NCBI GenBank assembly: GCA_964468805.1
Contig: CAYXWM010000065.1
Span: forward strand, 1-12,854
Length of the DNA: 12,854 nucleotides
Direction of reading: 5' to 3'
DNA from: CAYXWM01 sp964468805
Lineage (GTDB): Bacteria > Bacillota > Clostridia > Lachnospirales > WRBF01
In this document: positions 1 through 4,026 of the stretch, piece by piece
How the letters are laid out: each line of letters opens with the position of its first letter
Numbering within the stretch: position 1 is the first letter of the stretch
Notes under the pieces: model-generated
Told to the model about the DNA's origin: nothing
The model's input: only the letters and a program-made list of their open reading frames with translations
The model's database searches: none
Position numbers and translations under genes: made by a program

Positions 1-66
1 TTTTTCGACCCATTGTCGAAATCCGCCCCAATGTTCCTTAACAACATATTTCAAATCATCGGGGTG
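1..66 (-). other. Possible gene fragment running off the left edge
   Basis: A minus-strand frame is open for 22 codons from just after a TAG (67-69) to the first base of the window. It reads HPDDLKYVVKEHWGG followed by FRQWVEK, which looks like normal soluble protein sequence. I do not recognise the family. There is no ATG in frame; the only candidate start is a TTG at 54-52, which lacks a ribosome binding site. The opposite strand is also open (1-93, ending in TAA) and gives a hydrophobic peptide, so the strand is uncertain. It could be the end of a plus-strand gene, the start of a minus-strand gene, a decayed gene, or chance. Confidence 0.2.
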
Positions 67-106
67 CTACTGTTTTATAAGCGGATGATTTAAAAACTAA
101 GGTCGT

Positions 107-131
107 TAAGTATACATCTAATGTATGCTTA
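107..131 (+). other. AT-rich hairpin
   Basis: TAAGTATACAT, a CTA loop, then ATGTATGCTTA: an 11-bp stem that is fully paired as plus-strand RNA (one G-U wobble) and has one C-A mismatch as minus-strand RNA. It lies between the left-edge fragment and the first 90-aa gene. A T-rich but interrupted stretch follows on the plus strand. It could be a weak terminator for a plus-strand gene to the left or a 3' structure of the minus-strand gene. Function uncertain. Confidence 0.4.
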
Positions 132-136
132 AATTT

Positions 137-186
137 ATTCATTTGTTTTTAACGTTCTTTTGTATTTATCATTCATTTGTTTTTAA
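137..186. repeat. Short direct repeat (two 16-bp copies)
   Basis: ATTCATTTGTTTTTAA occurs exactly at 137-152 and again at 171-186, a 34-bp period, in the AT-rich sequence downstream of the 90-aa gene at 221-493. The low complexity of the unit makes polymerase slippage or chance plausible. No function is suggested by the sequence. Confidence 0.6.
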
Positions 187-220
187 ATTGACTTTTGTCT
201 GTTGTATGATTGGCAGCAAT

Positions 221-493
221 TTACAATGAATCAACAACTGTTTGCAACTTGGCAGTAAGAGACTGTTCAATAGCAGAAATGGAATTAATCAAGCTTTCAA
301 TTCCTTCATTTACAGCATTTAAATCTTCGGGCAAAAACCTTCTGAGGGACGGCTCAATGAAATATTGTAAGATTTCACCTTCAGCATTAATAATGTGTGA
401 AAGACCTGCTTCTTGCAACGCTATTGATTCAATTATATCAGCCAGTGCTTGATTTACAGTAGTGGTACCCGGGTCAATAACAGGCATTGACAT
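221..493 (-). CDS. Small helical protein, 90 aa, paralog copy 1
   Basis: Function unknown. The protein opens MSMPVIDPGTTT, followed by a helical segment (about residues 14-46) centred on IALQEAGLSHIINAEGEILQ, a variable middle (47-64), and a second amphipathic helix (65-90) with regularly spaced I/L positions that suits a coiled coil. There is no signal peptide, membrane segment or cysteine. I recall small Firmicutes proteins with an ALSHILNAEGEK-like motif, but know no assigned function. The start is fixed by a strong AAGGAGGTG site 7 nt before ATG. It is 73/90 identical to the neighbour at 871-1143 and shares upstream DNA with it, so the gene and its control region duplicated together. The strong ribosome binding site and own leader suggest good expression. 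I see no convincing terminator directly after it. Confidence 0.88.
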   Translation of the reverse strand: MSMPVIDPGTTTVNQALADIIESIALQEAGLSHIINAEGEILQYFIEPSLRRFLPEDLNAVNEGIESLINSISAIEQSLTAKLQTVVDSL

Positions 494-532
494 ATTCTTG
501 CACCTCCTTAGTTTTTTAAATCTTTTGCTTAT

Positions 533-615
533 AGTAGAACTATAAAGGTAAGGTAACTTAATATAATCCTGTGTACTAAATTTATGCGATTAAGTGCTTG
601 TCAACATGTTCTACT
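533..615 (-). promoter_or_regulatory. Conserved 5' leader with long-range inverted repeat, copy 1
   Basis: In the leader RNA of the 221-493 gene, AGTAGAAC (615-608) can pair with GTTCTACT (540-533), an 8-bp stem closing a loop of 67 nt. The second paralog has the same arms at matching places. The upstream arm's GTAGAAC begins 7 nt after the CATATAGTA box, so if that box is the -10 the transcript would begin at or within the stem. Inside the loop, GACAAGCACT plus a short AATCG/CATAA stretch are also shared between copies. A 5'-end stabilising stem or a regulatory RNA is possible; both are inference. Confidence 0.5.
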
Positions 616-620
616 TGCTA

Positions 621-648
621 TACTATATGTAATGAGTTGTCCTATTGT
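621..648 (-). promoter_or_regulatory. Putative sigma-K/E-like promoter, copy 1
   Basis: On the minus strand, AC (648-647), 17 nt, then CATATAGTA (629-621), which fits the Bacillus sigma-K pattern AC-N16/17-CATANNNTA. The block 621-655 matches 1269-1303 at 31 of 35 positions, the best conserved upstream part of the two paralogs. A sigma-A reading is also possible (TTGTCA, 18 nt, CATATA) but its -10 is poor. A predicted start near 614 gives a leader of about 120 nt. Sigma assignment is inference. Confidence 0.5.
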
Positions 649-726
649 GACAAAAAACTTAGCTAAATTTTAACCTGAATTTACTTGTAAACAATAGACT
701 TTTCGGTGCCCCATGTCATTTTCAAA

Positions 727-778
727 TTAAAAAGCTCATTTCGGAAAATCCGGTTTAACAGAGGTTCCAAAATGAGCT
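727..778 (-). terminator. Rho-independent terminator after paralog copy 2
   Basis: Minus-strand RNA folds AGCTCATTTTGGAA (778-765) against TTCCGAAATGAGCT (746-733), 14 bp with a single mismatch, followed by a short T run (732-729). It lies about 95 nt after the stop of the 871-1143 gene and before the promoter of the 221-493 gene, so the two paralogs are probably separate transcripts. An outer stem, GCCCCAT (708-714) with ATGGGGC (782-788), encloses the whole hairpin. Confidence 0.65.
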
Positions 779-794
779 GATATGGGGCGAAACA

Positions 795-822
795 GCGGTT
801 TAACTTTAATCAGCTAAACCGC
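795..822. other. Hairpin next to the copy 2 terminator
   Basis: GCGGTTTA (795-802) and TAAACCGC (815-822) form a perfect 8-bp stem with a 12-nt loop. It has no T tract on either side, so it is not a stand-alone terminator. The first hairpin's loop holds a related CCGGTTTAAC (750-759 region), so alternative pairing between the two structures is conceivable. The rest of the 494-870 gap is AT-rich, with no further gene visible. Confidence 0.45.
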
Positions 823-870
823 CATAAAGTACAGATGCACCTCAAAAAAGTATTAAATACAAATTTTATT

Positions 871-1143
871 TTACAATGCTTCAAGAACAGTCTGCATCTT
901 GGATGTGAGCGATTGTTCAATAGCTGAGATTGAATTTATCAAGCTTTCGATTGAATGATTGGTACAGGCCAAGTCTTCGGGAGTAAATCTTTTGCCACAG
1001 GGATCGATAAAATATTGTAATATCTCTCCTTCAGCATTGATAATATGAGAAAGACCTGCTTCCTGCAGAGCTATAGACTCAATTACATCGGCAAGAGCTT
1101 GGTTAAGGGTGGTTGTACCCGGATCGATAACAGGCATTGACAT
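871..1143 (-). CDS. Small helical protein, 90 aa, paralog copy 2
   Basis: Second copy of the family at 221-493, same length, 73/90 identical residues, function unknown. The N-terminal 46 residues differ at only two positions and residues 65-80 are identical. Ten of the 17 differences fall in residues 47-64, where this copy alone carries two cysteines (C49 and C60) and reads DPCGKRF instead of EPSLRRF. ATG is preceded by AAAGGAGGTAC, an excellent ribosome binding site. It has its own promoter-like block and leader upstream and a terminator downstream. The pattern of a fixed helical core with a changing central segment suggests divergence of a binding or packing surface, though neutral drift could also explain it. 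The regular I/L spacing in the last 26 residues suggests helical self-association. Confidence 0.9.
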   Translation of the reverse strand: MSMPVIDPGTTTLNQALADVIESIALQEAGLSHIINAEGEILQYFIDPCGKRFTPEDLACTNHSIESLINSISAIEQSLTSKMQTVLEAL

Positions 1144-1186
1144 AATCTTTGTACCTCCTTTGTTTATTTTAAATTTTTCCTGAACA

Positions 1187-1262
1187 GTAGAACTACAAAA
1201 AGTGCTTTAATTTTCTTGAGTATATAATTATGCCGATTCAGTGCTTGTCTAACTTGTTCTAC
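1187..1262 (-). promoter_or_regulatory. Conserved 5' leader with long-range inverted repeat, copy 2
   Basis: GTAGAAC (1262-1256) can pair with GTTCTAC (1193-1187) in the leader of the 871-1143 gene, closing a loop of 62 nt. The arms, their distance from the CATATAGTA box (7 nt) and their distance from the start codon (about 45-50 nt) match copy 1, while much of the loop sequence has drifted. Conservation of the pairing arms over the loop supports a functional structure, within the limit of only two copies. Confidence 0.5.
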
Positions 1263-1268
1263 CTTATA

Positions 1269-1296
1269 TACTATATGTAAAAAGTTGTCCCATTGT
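1269..1296 (-). promoter_or_regulatory. Putative sigma-K/E-like promoter, copy 2
   Basis: AC (1296-1295), 17 nt, CATATAGTA (1277-1269), as in copy 1. The flanking block 1269-1303 has the form TTGTnACAATnGGACAACT before the -10 box and differs from copy 1 at only 4 of 35 positions. The predicted start at about 1262 is the first base of the GTAGAAC arm. The sigma factor is not proven by the sequence. Confidence 0.5.
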
Positions 1297-1340
1297 TACA
1301 AAATATCGATTAATTTTCCATTTATTTTTTTATTATGCAG

Positions 1341-1390
1341 TACCTATTTAACTGTGCAAGAATATAAATTCTTTGCACAGTTAAACGGTA
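1341..1390. other. Strong hairpin without T tract
   Basis: TTTAACTGTGCAA (1347-1359) and TTGCACAGTTAAA (1373-1385) form a perfect 13-bp stem. It extends inward through GAAT/ATTC with a one-base bulge and outward through TACC (1341-1344) with GGTA (1387-1390). It lies after the 52-aa gene (stop at 1428) and before the promoter of the 871-1143 gene. Neither strand has a T run after it, so it is not a standard terminator. It may be a 3' mRNA stabiliser, a protein-binding palindrome, or a mobile-element remnant. Confidence 0.6.
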
Positions 1391-1427
1391 TGAGAGCCAT
1401 TGGAAATCGAAATTCTAAATATATTCG

Positions 1428-1586
1428 TCAGATACTTTTTTTAGGCAAGGAAGCCGGTTTATAATCTACTATATCTTTATATGACTTCAATTCCGACTTG
1501 GTGTAAGGTTGAGTGGGAATCAATCCGGTGCAGTCGGTAGAGGAAACCTCATGTCTCATGTCATCAAAATCCATGTCGTTATTCAT
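1428..1586 (-). CDS. Conserved-looking 52-aa microprotein with TDCTGLIP motif
   Basis: A short frame of 52 codons starting MNNDMDFDDMRHEV, with SSTDCTGLIPTQPYTKSE in the middle and ending PKKSI. ATG is preceded by AAAGGAGAG at a good distance, which supports translation. The N-terminus is acidic and there is no signal peptide or membrane segment. I recall many unannotated clostridial proteins of 50-80 residues with a (D/T)(D/C/M)TGLIP(T)xP core followed by an ESY-like segment; here the matching tail is SELKSYKDI. Their function is unknown to me. It sits about 285 bp upstream of the 90-aa paralog, separated by a hairpin, so co-transcription is uncertain. No clear promoter is visible upstream, where the sequence is AT-rich. 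Confidence 0.7.
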   Translation of the reverse strand: MNNDMDFDDMRHEVSSTDCTGLIPTQPYTKSELKSYKDIVDYKPASLPKKSI

Positions 1587-1716
1587 AATTTCTCTCCTTT
1601 AAACCATGATGAGCGTAGGTTTATTTGTAAACTTATATCTTTTAAAATGAAATCATATTAATCCGAAATAACTGTATCTACCAACAGTTAGATTTAGGAT
1701 TATTATGAATAATCAC

Positions 1717-1857
1717 TTTATACTTAATTTCGAGTTAAGTAGTAACAAAGCGTATATTCGTAGTGGTGAGCCACCGGTGCTTTTTTATAAAAACGCAGAG
1801 CGAACCGTTAAAGAAGAATAGCCTTTGTCACTATACTTTAATAAATTAAGTATAATA
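1717..1857. repeat. Possible MITE-like element with imperfect inverted ends
   Basis: The left arm (about 1717-1751) and the reverse complement of the right arm (about 1821-1857) share TTATACTTAATTT exactly, then continue as an imperfect match ending in GTAACAAAGC versus GTGACAAAGGC, roughly 35 bp in all. The roughly 70-bp centre holds a small GTGG-TGAG-CCAC hairpin (1763-1774). No transposase gene is present. Size and architecture fit a non-autonomous miniature element or a large folded RNA/DNA repeat. A 38-codon plus-strand frame (1704-1820) crosses it without good support. No target-site duplication is evident. Together with the terminator this fills the 1587-1942 gap. Confidence 0.45.
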
Positions 1858-1900
1858 TATTTTTCAAGCGTAGATAAAATTTATACGAATGAATTGTTTC

Positions 1901-1941
1901 CAATAAAAAACGAGCCGGTATTTCCGACTCGTTTTTTATTG
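1901..1941. terminator. Bidirectional terminator after hflC
   Basis: A near-perfect palindrome: CAATAAAAAACGAG, a short GC stem and loop, then CTCGTTTTTTATTG. The CGAGTCGG/CCGGCTCG core is flanked by an A run on one side and a T run on the other, so it can terminate in both directions. It starts 2 nt after the hflC stop and ends the hflK-hflC transcript, also shielding it from the left-hand region. Confidence 0.92.
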
Positions 1942-1942
1942 A

Positions 1943-2851
1943 TTATTTTCCTATAAAAATTCTCGTTAATGGTGAATCTATAGGCAGAATTATGGTTTTA
2001 TCGCCCTTCATGGTAACTTTTAAGGCATCCAAAGTTCTCAAAAATTCATAGAAAGCGGCACGTTCTTCGCCGTTATAGGCTTGTGCAAGTATACGCATAT
2101 ATTCGCTTTCGCCTTCACCCACAAGTAGGGCTGCCGTTGCCTTGGCTTGGGATTCTATTTCCATGGATTCTTTACTGATGGTATTGCGGATTTTGTCCGC
2201 TTCTTCCTTACCTTCTGCTCTGAATTGAGCGGCTATTTTTTCACGTTCGGAAATCATACGGCCGTAAACTGCATTTTTATTGTCTGCAGGCAAGTCAAAT
2301 TGTTTGATTCGAATATCAATAATGGCTATACCGTAACCTTCCATTTGTTTCGAAACTGAGGCTATTATTTTATCTTCCAGGTCCGTACCTCTCATGCTGA
2401 TTATAGACATTTGGTCCAGTGAACCCAGGAGATTTTTTATGGTGTTGTATGCCGTAGCATCCAGGAATCCTTCTGCTCCACTCTCTGTACTTGTTGTTTT
2501 GATAAAGGTCAAAGGATCGGCAATCTGCCAAACCACATAGGAGCTGACGGTCATAGCCTTTTTGTCCAAAGTAAGCACGTCAGAGGGGCTTAAATTATAG
2601 GTAATGGCGTTGGAACGAATGTAAAGCGGGGTGTCAATGGGAAGCTTCCAGTGCAGACCGGGTTCGGTATAGGTTTCAACCACTTGTTCAAAACGTTTTA
2701 TACAGACCGAATAATTTTCCGGTACGGACACGGTAAATAAAAAGAACGCCGTAACCGCCAAAATAATTAATACAAAAAACAAAATTAATCTGAAATATTT
2801 CTTTATAACTTTCTTACTTTTTTCTTTATTGTCATCAAATACAACTTCCAC
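1943..2851 (-). CDS. hflC: HflC, SPFH/prohibitin-domain membrane protein
   Basis: HflC pairs with HflK in a large membrane complex that, in studied bacteria, surrounds and modulates the FtsH protease. Visible here are a basic, charged N-terminus, one membrane segment (about residues 20-42), an SPFH domain starting VPENYSVCIKRFEQVV, and the diagnostic HflC stretch IRIKQFDLPADNKNAVYGRM followed by ISEREKIAAQFRAEGKEEADKIR. The C-terminus, LPIDSPLTRIFIGK, resembles the usual LSPDSxFFRY ending. I chose GTG at 2851 because AAGGAGG lies 7 nt before it; a GTG two codons upstream (2857) is open but sits only 1 nt from that site. It follows hflK after 12 nt, so the two are co-translated. No ftsH is in the window. 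The family call is firm; its client protease is inferred. Confidence 0.93.
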   Translation of the reverse strand: MEVVFDDNKEKSKKVIKKYFRLILFFVLIILAVTAFFLFTVSVPENYSVCIKRFEQVVETYTEPGLHWKLPIDTPLYIRSNAITYNLSPSDVLTLDKKAMTVSSYVVWQIADPLTFIKTTSTESGAEGFLDATAYNTIKNLLGSLDQMSIISMRGTDLEDKIIASVSKQMEGYGIAIIDIRIKQFDLPADNKNAVYGRMISEREKIAAQFRAEGKEEADKIRNTISKESMEIESQAKATAALLVGEGESEYMRILAQAYNGEERAAFYEFLRTLDALKVTMKGDKTIILPIDSPLTRIFIGK

Positions 2852-2863
2852 AGGCACACCTCC

Positions 2864-3772
2864 TTATTCAAGATTTAAAAGCTTCAAAGCACCGTTTCCG
2901 TAATCTATATAAACCTTAACTCCGGGAAGTATGTTTTCCAGAGTTTCCAAATACATACGTGTTCTGGTTATGGACGGGTTCTTGATAAATTCAGAGAACA
3001 TGTTTTCGAAACGGGCAACCTGACCCTTTGCTTCGTTAATACGAGCCAGCTTAACACCCTCTGCTTCTTTTAAAATTGCGTCAGCACTTGCACGAGCCGA
3101 AGGAATTCGCTCGTTATATTCACGGGACGCTGTGTTTATAGCCGTTTCTTTTTCCTGCTTTGCATTTTCAACGTCTTTAAAAGCAGCTGTTACCTGATTC
3201 GTTGGCGGTGAAGCGTCTTGGATAGTAATATTCGTAACAAATATACCGATTTGATATTGATCAAGTTTATTTAAAATTTCTTCTTTTATACGTGATTGAA
3301 TTTCGGTTTTTGCCACCGTAAGAACTTCATCTACGTTATAAGAGCTGACTACGGTTCGGGCTTCCGCTTGAATTGCATTTCGCAACAACCCTTCGGCATC
3401 CACCGACTTATAAAGAAACTTTACAGGGTCGGAAACCTTATACTCCACGTAAAAGTCTATCATTACAAAGTTAAAGTCTTTTGTTATCATAAAGGATTCG
3501 GACTCGATATTTTCATATACTCCGTCTCGGGTACGATAACCTATCTCCATACCCCTTGTAACCATGCTTACCTTTTCAACACTTTCCACAAAGGGTATTT
3601 TAAAATGCAAACCGGCTGTTTTCATACCTTCTGCTCTGCCGAAACGCATAATTACGGCTTGTTCCTGCTCGCTTACGGTATATACCGAGCCAAAGAAAAG
3701 GACGGCAATCAACAGCAAGAAAAAAACAAAAATAACTGTTGAGGTTAGCCTATCCCTAAAATTCTCAAACAT
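2864..3772 (-). CDS. hflK: HflK, SPFH/prohibitin-domain membrane protein
   Basis: The HflC partner, 302 aa. One membrane segment (about residues 11-32) is followed by an SPFH domain from VSEQEQAVIMRFGRA. The strongest HflK marks are IQDASPPTNQVTAAFKDV near residue 190, the helical AKQEKETAINTASREYNERI with ARASADAILKEAEGVKLARI, and the end GNGALKLLNLE. Unlike E. coli HflK it has no glycine-rich cytoplasmic extension before the membrane segment, as is common in Gram-positive versions. ATG has an excellent GGAGGAG site. It is the first gene of its unit: a terminator separates it from recN upstream. The long heptad-rich stretch (about 190-260) is the oligomerising helix of the family. Confidence 0.93.
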   Translation of the reverse strand: MFENFRDRLTSTVIFVFFLLLIAVLFFGSVYTVSEQEQAVIMRFGRAEGMKTAGLHFKIPFVESVEKVSMVTRGMEIGYRTRDGVYENIESESFMITKDFNFVMIDFYVEYKVSDPVKFLYKSVDAEGLLRNAIQAEARTVVSSYNVDEVLTVAKTEIQSRIKEEILNKLDQYQIGIFVTNITIQDASPPTNQVTAAFKDVENAKQEKETAINTASREYNERIPSARASADAILKEAEGVKLARINEAKGQVARFENMFSEFIKNPSITRTRMYLETLENILPGVKVYIDYGNGALKLLNLE

Positions 3773-3806
3773 ATAACTCCTCCTTCTTTAATATTTACAT
3801 AAGATT

Positions 3807-3835
3807 ATTATAGCCTAAAATCACTTGAATATTTG
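3807..3835 (-). promoter_or_regulatory. Possible promoter of hflK-hflC
   Basis: A perfect TATAAT (3812-3807) lies 34 nt before the hflK start. The -35 region is poor: CAAATA at 17 nt spacing. It is supported mainly by position, between the recN terminator and hflK. The rest of the 3773-4026 gap is AT-rich with no gene. Confidence 0.4.
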
Positions 3836-3917
3836 AAACGGGTTTACTTAGTTGACAGTTAAGTATAATGCTAAGACCCCGGATTCGATTTACCGGTTTT
3901 TACTATAGGTTATTATT

Positions 3918-3950
3918 AAAAAAGGGAACTTCTTCTTAAAAAAGTTCCCT
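3918..3950 (-). terminator. Rho-independent terminator after recN
   Basis: AGGGAACTT (3950-3942) pairs with AAGTTCCCT (3931-3923), followed directly by a run of six T on the minus strand (3923-3918). It lies 76 nt after the recN stop and marks the end of the long housekeeping operon, separating it from hflK. Confidence 0.88.
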
Positions 3951-4026
3951 GAAACTCCCTTAAAAAACAAATATTGTAGCGTAAATTCCCGGTATAAGAG
4001 GCTTCCTTGCTATATTTAAATAATGC

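Noticed and set aside
210..452. Plus-strand open frame of 80 codons
   Set aside because: Antisense to the 90-aa paralog at 221-493, which has a strong ribosome binding site and a conserved paralog.
1500..1560. Text resembling part of a cobalamin riboswitch (GGAATC, CCGGTGCAGTCGG)
   Set aside because: It is the reverse strand of the 52-aa coding frame, lacks the rest of the B12 element, and precedes no suitable plus-strand gene.
1704..1820. Plus-strand frame of 38 codons starting ATGAATAATCAC
   Set aside because: Only a weak AGGA before it, it runs through the inverted-repeat element, and the protein is not recognisable; more likely chance.
3296..3742. Plus-strand open frame of 148 codons
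   Set aside because: Lies wholly antisense to hflK, whose protein is clearly real; its peptide looks like a reverse-strand shadow and has no ribosome binding site evidence.
3848..3875. Plus-strand TTGACA followed by TATAAT
   Set aside because: The two hexamers are only 6 nt apart, too close for a promoter, and no plus-strand gene follows.
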